From Candidatus Symbiopectobacterium sp. NZEC151 (GTDB lineage Bacteria; Pseudomonadota; Gammaproteobacteria; Enterobacterales; Enterobacteriaceae), in assembly GCF_025962655.1 (NCBI RefSeq), contig NZ_JAGFPE010000007.1, forward strand, positions 124,001 to 188,000: DNA of 64,000 nucleotides, written 5' to 3'. Of this stretch, positions 18,810-27,319 are shown piece after piece (the stretch's first letter is position 1; the number at the start of each line of letters is the position of its first letter). The notes below the pieces were generated by a model. That model saw only the letters and a program-made list of their open reading frames with translations. It had not been told where the DNA came from and searched no databases. The position numbers were made by a program, and so were the translations under genes.

Positions 18810-18849
18810 CGCTGTACCTACCAATTAATAATAATAGCAGGGCTATAGT

Positions 18850-20148
18850 ATGGAAAATACTAATCCAGCAGTAACTTACAATCAGGTTGATGCAACAATA
18901 CCCAACGCCAGATGGTGGCATATTATTCCCGCCACCATATTAGTTTATATCGTCGCATTTATGGATCGCACCAATATCGGGATCGCCATTGCCGGCGGTA
19001 TGGATAAGGATCTCGGTATTACCTCCTCGGTCGCCGGAGCCGCTGCGGGTATCTTCTTTTTCGGCTATCTCTTTTTGCAAATTCCTGGCGGCCATTTTGC
19101 AGAAAAGGCCAGCGCCAAGAAATTTATCGCCTGGACCATCGTGTTTTGGGGCGGTCTGGCCATGGTATCGGGCTTTGTACAAAATACCTGGCAACTGATG
19201 ACGGTGCGCTTCTTCCTCGGCGTAGCGGAAGGTGGGGTTTATCCTGCCATTCTTGCGTTGATCGGCCACTGGTTCCCCAATAAAGAGCGAGCCCGCGCCA
19301 TTGCATTTTTCCAGATGAACATGGCAATTGCGGTGATCATTACCAGCCCGATTTCCGGCTGGCTGATTCAAAACTATGACTGGCGCGTGATGTTTATCGT
19401 TGAGGGGCTGGTTTCCCTGGCGCTGCTGTTTATCTGGCTGCCGCTGGTCGCCGATCATCCCAAAGATGCCAAATGGCTTTCTGCGCAAGAGCGGGAATGG
19501 ATCGAAACCGAATTGCGCAACGATGTGGAAGAAAATAAACGCAATCAGGGCGCACTCTCTCAAGGGGGTTACAAAGCCCTTTACCGTAGCCTGAACCTGT
19601 GGCGCATGGTGGCAATTTACTTCTTTATGTCCGCTGGCTTTTACGGTTTCTCACTGTGGATGCCCACGCTTATCAGTGAGCTCACCAAATCCACCATGAC
19701 GGTCGTCGGTTTACTGACCGCCGTGCCCTTTATCTTTACCATTATCGGCCAGTATATTTTCGCCAGACTGTGCGACGCCACCATGAACCGTCGGCTCTTT
19801 ACCGCACTGTCATTCTTTGGCATTGCCATCTCACTGGCCCTTTCTGTGGTACTGAAAGAAAACGTCTGGCTTTCCTACGGCATGCTGGTGTGCGGCGGGT
19901 TTTTCCTGAACGCCTGGGCAGGTCCGTACTGGTCAATGCCTACCCTGCTGTTCCCGGCGGAAGCGTTGGGTGGCGCGCGCGGCACCATCAATGCCATCGG
20001 CAGCCTGGGTGGATTCTGTGGACCCTATTTAGTCGGTCTGATTTCACTGTATTTAGGCAGCAAGATGGGCGTATTAATGCTGGTCGTCTCGCTGATTATT
20101 GCCGCATTGCTGACGTTATCGCTGCCAAAAGTGACAGCCAATAAATAA
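18850..20148 (+). CDS. MFS transporter of the anion:cation symporter type
   Basis: A 432-residue inner-membrane carrier with 12 predicted membrane segments. The first loop has FMDRTNIGIA (D-R-x-N signature of the ACS family, as in ExuT and GarP), and GFFLNAWAGPYWSMPTLLFP lies in the C-terminal half. ACS carriers take up organic anions such as hexuronates, aldonates and phthalate, which fits a sugar-acid substrate for the upstream enzymes. It is separated from the dehydratase by 166 bases that hold the repeat. A strong terminator follows. Confidence 0.9.
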   Translation: MENTNPAVTYNQVDATIPNARWWHIIPATILVYIVAFMDRTNIGIAIAGGMDKDLGITSSVAGAAAGIFFFGYLFLQIPGGHFAEKASAKKFIAWTIVFWGGLAMVSGFVQNTWQLMTVRFFLGVAEGGVYPAILALIGHWFPNKERARAIAFFQMNMAIAVIITSPISGWLIQNYDWRVMFIVEGLVSLALLFIWLPLVADHPKDAKWLSAQEREWIETELRNDVEENKRNQGALSQGGYKALYRSLNLWRMVAIYFFMSAGFYGFSLWMPTLISELTKSTMTVVGLLTAVPFIFTIIGQYIFARLCDATMNRRLFTALSFFGIAISLALSVVLKENVWLSYGMLVCGGFFLNAWAGPYWSMPTLLFPAEALGGARGTINAIGSLGGFCGPYLVGLISLYLGSKMGVLMLVVSLIIAALLTLSLPKVTANK

Positions 20149-20162
20149 TCAGTCTGAATAGG

Positions 20163-20192
20163 AAAAAGAGCGTTGCTGGCAGCGCTCTTTTT
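20163..20192. terminator. bidirectional terminator
   Basis: AAAAAGAGCG and CGCTCTTTTT form a stem with U-tracts on both strands between the convergent MFS and IclR genes. Confidence 0.85.
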
Positions 20193-20198
20193 TATTTT

Positions 20199-20954
20199 TT
20201 ACTCATAGAGCTTGCGGCTGATTTTTTGGCAGGCTTCACGTAATTGATGAATGATTTCCTCATGCCGTGTTTCGGGTATTTGAAAAGTGACGCCCGTGAC
20301 GCTCACACCGGCAATAATATCGTGATGCCCATCGAATATTGGCATGGCAATACAAAATATGCCCAAATCCCCTTCTTCGCGATCGAAGGCATAGCCTGTT
20401 TTTCTGATCTCTTGCAGCTCTTTTTTCAGGGCGGTTTTTGTTGGAATGGTCATCGGGGTGAAAATTTCCAGATTCTCTTCCGGCAACAAGCGATCCAACT
20501 CTTCATCACTTAACTGAGAAATCAGCGCTTTACCCAACCCAGAACTGTGCAGCGATAACTTTTTACCCACCACGCTCTTAATGCTAATCAGTTGATTACT
20601 TTCTATTTTATCCAGGTAAATCGGGCTGTCGCCATCGAGTACGCCCAAATGACACGTCAAATTAAGTTGGTTCACCAGTTCGGACAATAGGGTATGAGCC
20701 ACAGATTTAACATTAAAATTCTGAATGGCCGCACTGCCATATTCATACATTTTCAGGCCCAGGTGATATTTGTTTTTTTCAAATTTCACCAGACGGTGCG
20801 TAACCAGTGACGACAACATCAGGGAGAGGCTGCTTTTCGGCAAGGATAATGCATTGTGTATTTCGGTAAAGGTTGCCACATTCCGTGTTGAAAGATAATC
20901 AAGCAGCAAAATCATTTTATCGATAGCCGGCACTTTTGTTTTTGCATTATTCAT
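20199..20954 (-). CDS. IclR-family transcriptional regulator
   Basis: A 251-residue repressor or activator. The winged helix occupies about residues 10-70 (VATFTEIHNALSLPKSSLSLMLSSL). The C-terminal ligand domain runs to the end, with LGKALISQLSDEELDRLLPE and a GVSVTGVTFQIP strand. IclR members commonly sense small organic acids. It is convergent with the catabolic operon, which it most likely controls. Its own start is preceded by GGAGC. Confidence 0.9.
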   Translation of the reverse strand: MNNAKTKVPAIDKMILLLDYLSTRNVATFTEIHNALSLPKSSLSLMLSSLVTHRLVKFEKNKYHLGLKMYEYGSAAIQNFNVKSVAHTLLSELVNQLNLTCHLGVLDGDSPIYLDKIESNQLISIKSVVGKKLSLHSSGLGKALISQLSDEELDRLLPEENLEIFTPMTIPTKTALKKELQEIRKTGYAFDREEGDLGIFCIAMPIFDGHHDIIAGVSVTGVTFQIPETRHEEIIHQLREACQKISRKLYE

Positions 20955-21156
20955 GTTTGCTCCTGGTTTACACCCTGTTTAACCCCGACACCAATATTAT
21001 AACTGATTGATATTTAATATGACATTATCTGTTCGTCAGATTTCATGCTGCAACAATTCTGCACCTATCCTAGCGTATTGTGTTAACAACACCACGCGAC
21101 TCGACCGCACGAATGGTATCCTGTTACGCAGGATTTTTGTTCAAACAAAAAGCTAA

Positions 21157-21178
21157 TGGTATTATATTGGTATTAGAT
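21157..21178. promoter_or_regulatory. 11-bp tandem direct repeat upstream of the yegU-like gene
   Basis: TGGTATTATAT followed directly by TGGTATTAGAT (10 of 11 identical), a spacing of about one helical turn, 56 bases before the ATG. It is a candidate binding site for the nearby YegW-like regulator, or part of an AT-rich promoter. Confidence 0.4.
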
Positions 21179-21233
21179 TAGTGTCGCTTAAGCACCACCC
21201 GCGTTACCTATAACAACAATCAGAGTACAGCTT

Positions 21234-22247
21234 ATGCCATCAAAATTAGAGAGTCATATCGCCGGGGCGTTATATGGGCAAATGCTAGGGGATGCGATGG
21301 GAATGCCATCGGAGCTGTGGCCGCGAGCACGCATCAAAGCGCATTTTGGATGGATAGACCGCTTTCTGCCGGGTCCTGCGGATAACATCGCCGCCTGCTA
21401 TTTCACTGCTGCTCAATATACCGATGACACCTCCATGGCGCTGGCACTTGCCGATGCGCTGATCGAATGTGAGGGCGACGTCGTGCCTGACGTTATTGGT
21501 AACCACATCCTCAACTGGGCGCTACAGTTTGGTGCCTTTGAGAAGAATATTCTGGGCCCCAGTTCCAAAACGGCGCTTTTTGCCCTGAAACAGGGTGCGG
21601 ATATCGATTCACTGGAAAACAACGGTATCACCAATGGCTCGGCGATGCGCATTTCTCCGCTGGGCTGTCTGCTTCCGCCCATGCCATTATCCGATTTCAT
21701 TGATGCAGTGGCGCTCGCGTCTAGTCCAACGCACAAATCAGACATCGCCGTAGCTGGCGCGACCGTTATTGCCTGGGCGGTATCTCAGGGAATTGCGGAA
21801 AAAAGCTGGTCGGAGATTCGGACTGCATTACCCGCCGTGGCACAAGCCGCGCAGGAAAAACGCGTAACAACCTACAGCCCGGCCTTGTCCGCCCGTCTGC
21901 AATTGGCATTGGATACCGTGCAGAATGCGCCCGATGACGACACCGCGCTGGAGCAGATTTATCAACTGATTGGCACCGGGACGGAGATCATACAGTCCGT
22001 GCCCGCCGCCATTGCAATGGTAGAGTTGGCGCACACCGAGCCGAACCGCTGTGCCATTCTGTGCGCCAATCTGGGTGGCGATACCGACACCATCGGCGCC
22101 ATGGCAACCGCTATCTGTGGTGCAATCCACGGTGTTGAAAGCATTGATTCGGATTTTAAACGGCAGTTGGATGAGGTTAACGCGCTGGATATCGATGCAT
22201 ACAGTTCTGCGTTAGCGCGGTTACGTCAGCGCCGCATGGCCGTTTGA
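21234..22247 (+). CDS. yegU: ADP-ribosylglycohydrolase-family protein, YegU-like
   Basis: A 337-residue all-helical hydrolase of the DraG/ARH family. The two metal-binding motifs are complete: QYTDDTSMALALADAL (first Mg-binding Thr-Asp-Asp, about residues 62-77) and GGDTDTIGAMATAICGAIHG near residue 285. The start MPSKLESHIAGALYGQMLGD has the family's GxxxGDAxG. Family members remove ADP-ribose from arginine or act on other N- or O-glycosides; the substrate of YegU is not established. In E. coli yegU sits with a kinase (yegV) and a nucleoside transporter (yegT), both absent here. It is convergent with the yegW-like regulator. Confidence 0.85.
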   Translation: MPSKLESHIAGALYGQMLGDAMGMPSELWPRARIKAHFGWIDRFLPGPADNIAACYFTAAQYTDDTSMALALADALIECEGDVVPDVIGNHILNWALQFGAFEKNILGPSSKTALFALKQGADIDSLENNGITNGSAMRISPLGCLLPPMPLSDFIDAVALASSPTHKSDIAVAGATVIAWAVSQGIAEKSWSEIRTALPAVAQAAQEKRVTTYSPALSARLQLALDTVQNAPDDDTALEQIYQLIGTGTEIIQSVPAAIAMVELAHTEPNRCAILCANLGGDTDTIGAMATAICGAIHGVESIDSDFKRQLDEVNALDIDAYSSALARLRQRRMAV

Positions 22248-22292
22248 ACAAAAGCGAATGTGATCATGGCGTCTGTCCCCTTAAGGCAGGCG

Positions 22293-23036
22293 CTAGTCCT
22301 CTGAATAGAAGACATACATATCGGCACGGCAATAGTTGATGCTGTAATCGAGCGGACGCTGATTGATATCAAACGCCAGCGATTTCACCACCAACACGGG
22401 GAGCGTTGCTGGCGTATTCACACACTGGATAAACTCGTGCGACGCCGATTGCGCCGATACCCAGTTGCGCGTTCGAACCGGCGCAATGCCCTGGCTGCGG
22501 AAATACGCATAGAGTGAAATATCGATCTGTTCAACGTCGGTAATCAAGTGCTGTGGCACATAGTTCTCTTCAATGGAGACAGGCTCGCCGTCAATATCAC
22601 GCACGCGTTTAAGAAGATAGACGTCGCAGCCCGCTGAGAGCTGCAAATGCTCCGCAATTTCCGCCCGGCAAGGGACTCGCGTTTTACTGATCCACAGCGT
22701 GCCCGGCGTTTTTCCTGTTGCCACCACCTGCTGGGAAAAACCCATTGCCGGTTTGAGGTGATATTCAAGTTGGTGGTTAACGTAAGTGCCGTAACCGCGA
22801 CCGCGCACCACAATCTCCTGCTCGGCCAGCAGTTCCAGCGCCTTTCGCACCGTGATGCGGGAAATCCCCAGCGCCAGAACAAAATCACGCTCACTGGGGA
22901 GAAAATCTCCGCGCTGAATCTCCCCGCTCCGCACCGCCAGTTGCACCACATCCGCGAACTTTACGTACAGCGGAAGCTTATCCGGCTCCGCCATGCGTGT
23001 GCGCAACCGCTCGACCAGCCAGGTATTTACGCCCAT
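22293..23036 (-). CDS. yegW: GntR/HutC-family regulator, YegW-like
   Basis: A 247-residue regulator. The winged helix (about 20-85) has LPSERDFVLALGISRITVRK, and the rest is a UTRA ligand domain with SIEENYVPQHLI and YSINYCRADMYVF, both matching E. coli YegW closely. ATG 23036 (MGVNTWLVER) is chosen because GGAG sits at ideal spacing; the in-frame ATG at 23096 has a poor ribosome binding site. It is divergent from ghrB and convergent with the yegU-like gene, so it may control either. UTRA domains bind sugars, amino sugars or phosphonates. Confidence 0.85.
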   Translation of the reverse strand: MGVNTWLVERLRTRMAEPDKLPLYVKFADVVQLAVRSGEIQRGDFLPSERDFVLALGISRITVRKALELLAEQEIVVRGRGYGTYVNHQLEYHLKPAMGFSQQVVATGKTPGTLWISKTRVPCRAEIAEHLQLSAGCDVYLLKRVRDIDGEPVSIEENYVPQHLITDVEQIDISLYAYFRSQGIAPVRTRNWVSAQSASHEFIQCVNTPATLPVLVVKSLAFDINQRPLDYSINYCRADMYVFYSED

Positions 23037-23203
23037 TACGCTCCGTCCATGTCGTATCGAGGGAGCGGAAATCATAACTTTTTTCAGCTCAGGCATCTTT
23101 TTTTTCTCAATTTCATTTAACTTTCGATGAGCACTTGCAGTCTACAGCCGCCTACGCGATGATGCGGTGAGACCTTTTTTTCCTTTAACTTCCGGAGGTT
23201 GTG

Positions 23204-24166
23204 ATGAAACCGAGTGTGATTTTGTACAAAAGTATCCCCGCCGATTTGTGCAAACGCCTGGAACAACATTTTACCGTCACCGAATTTGATGGGCTGCCCC
23301 CAGCGGGACACCCTGCACTGGCGCAGGCTGAAGGTATCATCGGTTCCGGCGGTAAAGTCGATCGCGCCTTTCTGGCACAGACGCCGCGTTTGCGTGCGGT
23401 ATCAACCATTTCCGTCGGCTACGACACCTTTGACGTTGAAGCATTAACAGAAAAGGCCATTCCGCTCATGCACACGCCAACGGTACTGACCGAAACCGTG
23501 GCGGATACCGTTTTCGCATTGATCCTATCAAGCGCCCGCCGCGTGGTAGAAGTGGCTGAACGCGTCAAAGCCGGCGAGTGGAAAAGCGGTATCGGCAGCG
23601 ACTGGTTCGGTATTGACGTACACCATAAAAAGATCGGGATTCTCGGTATGGGCCGTATTGGTCTGGCCGTAGCGCAACGTGCACATTTCGGTTTCAGCAT
23701 GGAAGTGTTGTACAACGCGCGACGCCATCATGCCGAAGCCGAAACGCGCTTTAACGCACGCTACTGCGATTTGGATACCTTACTGGCCGAGTCCGACTTT
23801 CTCTGCGTTACCCTGCCGTTGACCGAAGAAACACGACATCTGATCAGCCATGAACAACTGGCGAAAATGAAATCCAGCGCCATTTTGATCAACATCGGTC
23901 GCGGCGCGGTGGTGGATGAAACCGCATTAGTCGAAGCCCTCAGCAACGGCACTATTCATGCTGCCGGTCTGGATGTGTTCGTTCAGGAACCGTTGCCGGT
24001 TGACTCCCCGTTGCTGAAGCTGCCCAATGTCGTTGCGCTGCCGCATATCGGTTCTGCCACTCACGAAACGCGTTACGGCATGGCCGCCTGTGCCGTTGAC
24101 AATCTGATCGCCGCATTAACGGGCGACGTTAAAGAAAACTGCGTCAACCCACAGGTGCTTAAATAG
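23204..24166 (+). CDS. ghrB: glyoxylate/hydroxypyruvate reductase B
   Basis: A 320-residue D-2-hydroxyacid dehydrogenase that reduces glyoxylate, hydroxypyruvate and 2-keto-gluconate-type substrates with NADPH. It begins [20 protein letters not shown] and is near-identical in pattern to E. coli GhrB. The NAD(P) loop is [20 protein letters not shown], and the catalytic Arg, Glu and His lie in [15 protein letters not shown] through [21 protein letters not shown] precedes ATG 23204; the GTG at 23201 is one codon earlier. It stands divergent to the YegW-like regulator instead of next to the yiaE context seen in E. coli. Confidence 0.95.
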   Translation: MKPSVILYKSIPADLCKRLEQHFTVTEFDGLPPAGHPALAQAEGIIGSGGKVDRAFLAQTPRLRAVSTISVGYDTFDVEALTEKAIPLMHTPTVLTETVADTVFALILSSARRVVEVAERVKAGEWKSGIGSDWFGIDVHHKKIGILGMGRIGLAVAQRAHFGFSMEVLYNARRHHAEAETRFNARYCDLDTLLAESDFLCVTLPLTEETRHLISHEQLAKMKSSAILINIGRGAVVDETALVEALSNGTIHAAGLDVFVQEPLPVDSPLLKLPNVVALPHIGSATHETRYGMAACAVDNLIAALTGDVKENCVNPQVLK

Positions 24167-24172
24167 CTTATT

Positions 24173-24200
24173 GCGCGCCAACGCTCTCTCGCTGGCGCGC
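24173..24200. terminator. GC-rich hairpin after ghrB
   Basis: 8-bp stem GCGCGCCA/TGGCGCGC with a 12-base loop between convergent ghrB and the PqaA-like gene. There is no U-tract, so it is a weak terminator call. Confidence 0.35.
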
Positions 24201-24210
24201 TCATTACGCG

Positions 24211-25695
24211 TTAAGGTGCTGTTCCCCCTAGTCCGCGACCCGGCAATGTCTGGCAAAATTTACCGTTGACCGGCGGCGCTGCCGTCGGGAAAACATCATC
24301 TGGGGTCACGTAAACCCGACTGGTCGCAACAAACCCGTCCTTGAACGTGGCTTCCACGAATGTCGCTTGCCAGCCTGCGTGCTGTGAATTCAGCGCAAGG
24401 TTTACCGGCCCATGGTTGGGAAGTGCCACCTTGGTTCCCTGATAGTGAATATCACAGGCATAGCGGAAATCGCGTGCTTCAGGGTTGTTTGCCGTCCAGC
24501 GTTTTACCGTAACGGGTTTTTCAGAGAATGTGACACTAAGCGCATCGTCCTTGAGTGTGACACTGAGTTGCGGCAGTGGCTTATTTTTCAGAAAACGATT
24601 TACAAAAGTAATCAACGTGCGTTCAACGTGTTTTAAAATACCGTTATGGCTGGTGTTGGGGACCACGCGCAGAGATTTCGCTCCCGGCAGCGCGTCATAA
24701 TAAAAACGTGCGTTATCGGGTGCATAGAAATCATCACCGCTGGCATTGACGATGTATTTTGCTTTATTGAGCTGTGCAGACTGGCCCGCGGCTAAATATT
24801 GCATGGGGTCTTCGATTTTCATCAACGCCTGGAATTCCGGGGTATTGATGGTTTTGTCTACACCCTGTTGATAGTAAGGGTAAAAGGCGATGGGCCAGTT
24901 TCCACCATAAGAGCGATACATATGCGTCAGCGCAACGCGTGTATCCAGCAAATCGATAACAAAGGGCACTACAGCATCGACATCGGGATCAGAAATAAAG
25001 GTCAGCCAGGACGTCCAGCCACGTTTGGATGCCCCCGTCACAATAAACCGAGTGATGCCCTGTGCTTTTAATTCCTGCTTTGCCACCCGGATCGCCTGAG
25101 ATACGGCTGTCGCCATAGGAATATGTACGGAAGCTCGCGTTCTTAGCAACGGATTATCCATGAATAATGACCAACTGCGTGCGACATTGTCATCCTCTTT
25201 CAACGGTTTATTATCCGCATCGTAAGTAAGATATTGGTTCGGTATATTGCTTACCGAGATAACAACCGTTTTAGTCGCACGCGCAATGGAAGCCAACATG
25301 TCCGAGCTGAATTCGTTTTGCACGTTGGTTTTGATAATACCATTAGGGTAGTTGGTGCCGTTGTTGACAACCATCAGCGCATGCTGTGATTTAACAGGGT
25401 GGGCAGGGAGATAGATATCAACATTGTGTTGCCACTGCGCGGGTTGCACCAATCCGCCGGGTGACCAGGATTGGGAGATCATGCGGTATTTCTTCACGCT
25501 GACACCAGACTGAATGTCATCGCCATCGTAGTGATAATTCATCGGCATAGCCGCCAAATCTTCACGATAACACGATATTACCTGCGTTAAATCAGTGTCC
25601 TTATCATCATGGCATCCCATTTCCAATGCATTGGCTTGAGATAAAAAACCCATAAATAATAAGAAAAAAATAAAAGTGAGGTTATCAATCTTCAT
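24211..25695 (-). CDS. PhoPQ-activated pathogenicity-related protein (PqaA family)
   Basis: A 494-residue exported protein with a signal peptide (FIFFLLFMGFLSQANALE, cleavage near residue 23). The mature part has the family's alpha/beta-hydrolase-like core: FIVTGASKRGWTSWL (nucleophile elbow G-A-S-K-R), VDAVVPFVIDLLD, and NTSHNGI near residue 345 for the histidine. Salmonella PqaA is PhoPQ-activated; its activity is unknown to me. The gene is monocistronic between ghrB and avtA and is somewhat richer in AT than its neighbours. I do not see a convincing PhoP box in its promoter. Confidence 0.85.
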   Translation of the reverse strand: MKIDNLTFIFFLLFMGFLSQANALEMGCHDDKDTDLTQVISCYREDLAAMPMNYHYDGDDIQSGVSVKKYRMISQSWSPGGLVQPAQWQHNVDIYLPAHPVKSQHALMVVNNGTNYPNGIIKTNVQNEFSSDMLASIARATKTVVISVSNIPNQYLTYDADNKPLKEDDNVARSWSLFMDNPLLRTRASVHIPMATAVSQAIRVAKQELKAQGITRFIVTGASKRGWTSWLTFISDPDVDAVVPFVIDLLDTRVALTHMYRSYGGNWPIAFYPYYQQGVDKTINTPEFQALMKIEDPMQYLAAGQSAQLNKAKYIVNASGDDFYAPDNARFYYDALPGAKSLRVVPNTSHNGILKHVERTLITFVNRFLKNKPLPQLSVTLKDDALSVTFSEKPVTVKRWTANNPEARDFRYACDIHYQGTKVALPNHGPVNLALNSQHAGWQATFVEATFKDGFVATSRVYVTPDDVFPTAAPPVNGKFCQTLPGRGLGGTAP

Positions 25696-25980
25696 TTATT
25701 GTCCTGATTAATGAACTGAGGCTTGATAGTGTATCCGTACGAAATTAAATGAACGTGTAAGTAGAATGCGTATTTTCAATTTCCAGCAGTCTACTTCACC
25801 TTTGTATATAGATCTAACACCTGTTATTTTTTGTCTCGCTATTTGAAACTTTTCGGCAACGCGGTAGCATCACCCGTTATCTTTTCCCGTTAGCCGCCAG
25901 AAAACGGGTTACCATTGCAGCCACCGGCGGCAAGCGCTATGTTCTTTGTTAACGTTGGCATTACTTTTAAGCGATACATG
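25696..25980. other. divergent promoter region of the PqaA-like gene and avtA
   Basis: About 285 AT-rich bases carrying both promoters. No palindrome, small gene or repeat was recognised. Confidence 0.5.
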
Positions 25981-27240
25981 ATGAACTTTTCTCTTTTCGG
26001 CAACAAATTCACCCGCCACGCTGGCATCACCCAATTGATGGATGACCTGAACGATGGGCTACGCACGCCAGGTGCCATCATGCTGGGCGGCGGTAACCCC
26101 GCACATATCCCGGCAATGGATGCCTACTTTCAGCAACTTTGTCAGGAGATGTTGAGTGCCGGTACATTGACCGAAGCTCTGTGCAATTACGATGGCCCGC
26201 AAGGAAAAGACACGCTTCTCACCAACCTGTCTGCCTTACTCAAGCAGACGTTTGGTTGGGATATTGGGCCGCAAAACATTGCCCTGACCAACGGCAGCCA
26301 AAGCGCCTTCTTTTACTTGTTTAACCTGTTTGCAGGCCGTTATGAGGGGGGATCATCGCGCAAAGTGCTGTTTCCTCTCGCGCCAGAATATATCGGTTAT
26401 GCCGATTCCGGGTTGGATGAGGACATGTTTGTCTCCGTGCGCCCACAGATAGAATTACTGCCCGAAGGCCAATTCAAATACCATGTCGATTTCGATAATT
26501 TAACCCTCGGTGACGACATCGGGATGATTTGTGTATCGCGCCCGACCAACCCTACTGGCAATGTGTTAACCGACGAAGAGCTGGTACGTCTCGACAAGCT
26601 GGCTCAACAGCACGGCATTCCATTGGTGATCGATAACGCCTACGGCGTACCTTTCCCCGGTATCATCTTCAGCGACGCCACGCCGCTGTGGAACGCCAAC
26701 ACCATTCTCTGCATGAGCCTGTCCAAACTCGGCCTGCCGGGATCGCGCTGCGGCATCATCGTTGGCAATGAACAGGTGATCTCCGCCATCAGCAATATGA
26801 ACGGCATTGTCAGCCTGTCACCCGGCTCCATCGGCCCCGCAATGGCGAACGAAATGATTGTGCGCGGCGATTTGCTACGATTATCCAACGACGTTGTGCG
26901 TCCGTTTTATCAACAGCGCGTTACGGAAACCATCGCCACGATCCGCCGTTACCTGTCACCAGAGCGTTGCCTGATTCATAAGCCTGAAGGGGCAATTTTC
27001 CTGTGGCTGTGGTTCAAGGATCTGCCCATCTCAACGGAAACGCTCTATCAACGGCTGAAAAAACGCGGCGTATTGATGGTGCCCGGCCACTATTTCTTCC
27101 CCGGATTGGCAGAAGACTGGCCCCATGCCCACCAGTGTTTGCGCATGAACTACGTGCCTGAACCCGAAAAAATCGAACAGGGTATTGCGATTCTGGCTCA
27201 GGAAGTGGAACTGGCGTTGAGCGAAAGCCACGCAGGTTAA
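25981..27240 (+). CDS. avtA: valine--pyruvate aminotransferase
   Basis: A 419-residue PLP enzyme that makes valine or alanine from 2-oxoisovalerate or pyruvate. MNFSLFGNKFTRHAGITQLM at ATG 25981 aligns with the first residues of E. coli AvtA; the upstream in-frame extension looks non-coding. PLP lysine lies in LCMSLSKLGLPGSRCGI. YNFNP-type contacts are visible in SRPTNPTGNV and DNAYGVPFPG. A hairpin follows the stop codon. Confidence 0.96.
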   Translation: MNFSLFGNKFTRHAGITQLMDDLNDGLRTPGAIMLGGGNPAHIPAMDAYFQQLCQEMLSAGTLTEALCNYDGPQGKDTLLTNLSALLKQTFGWDIGPQNIALTNGSQSAFFYLFNLFAGRYEGGSSRKVLFPLAPEYIGYADSGLDEDMFVSVRPQIELLPEGQFKYHVDFDNLTLGDDIGMICVSRPTNPTGNVLTDEELVRLDKLAQQHGIPLVIDNAYGVPFPGIIFSDATPLWNANTILCMSLSKLGLPGSRCGIIVGNEQVISAISNMNGIVSLSPGSIGPAMANEMIVRGDLLRLSNDVVRPFYQQRVTETIATIRRYLSPERCLIHKPEGAIFLWLWFKDLPISTETLYQRLKKRGVLMVPGHYFFPGLAEDWPHAHQCLRMNYVPEPEKIEQGIAILAQEVELALSESHAG

Positions 27241-27247
27241 AGAAAGA

Positions 27248-27279
27248 CACAATAGCCAACAACCCCTCTGGCTATTGTG
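27248..27279. terminator. hairpin between avtA and the large orphan gene
   Basis: Perfect 11-bp stem CACAATAGCCA/TGGCTATTGTG. On the minus strand it is followed by GTCTTTCTTT. It lies between convergent genes and may serve both. Confidence 0.55.
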
Positions 27280-27319
27280 CTTAACGTAATCCAATCTTCT
27301 GTTTTGGTTAGCGCCCCTG

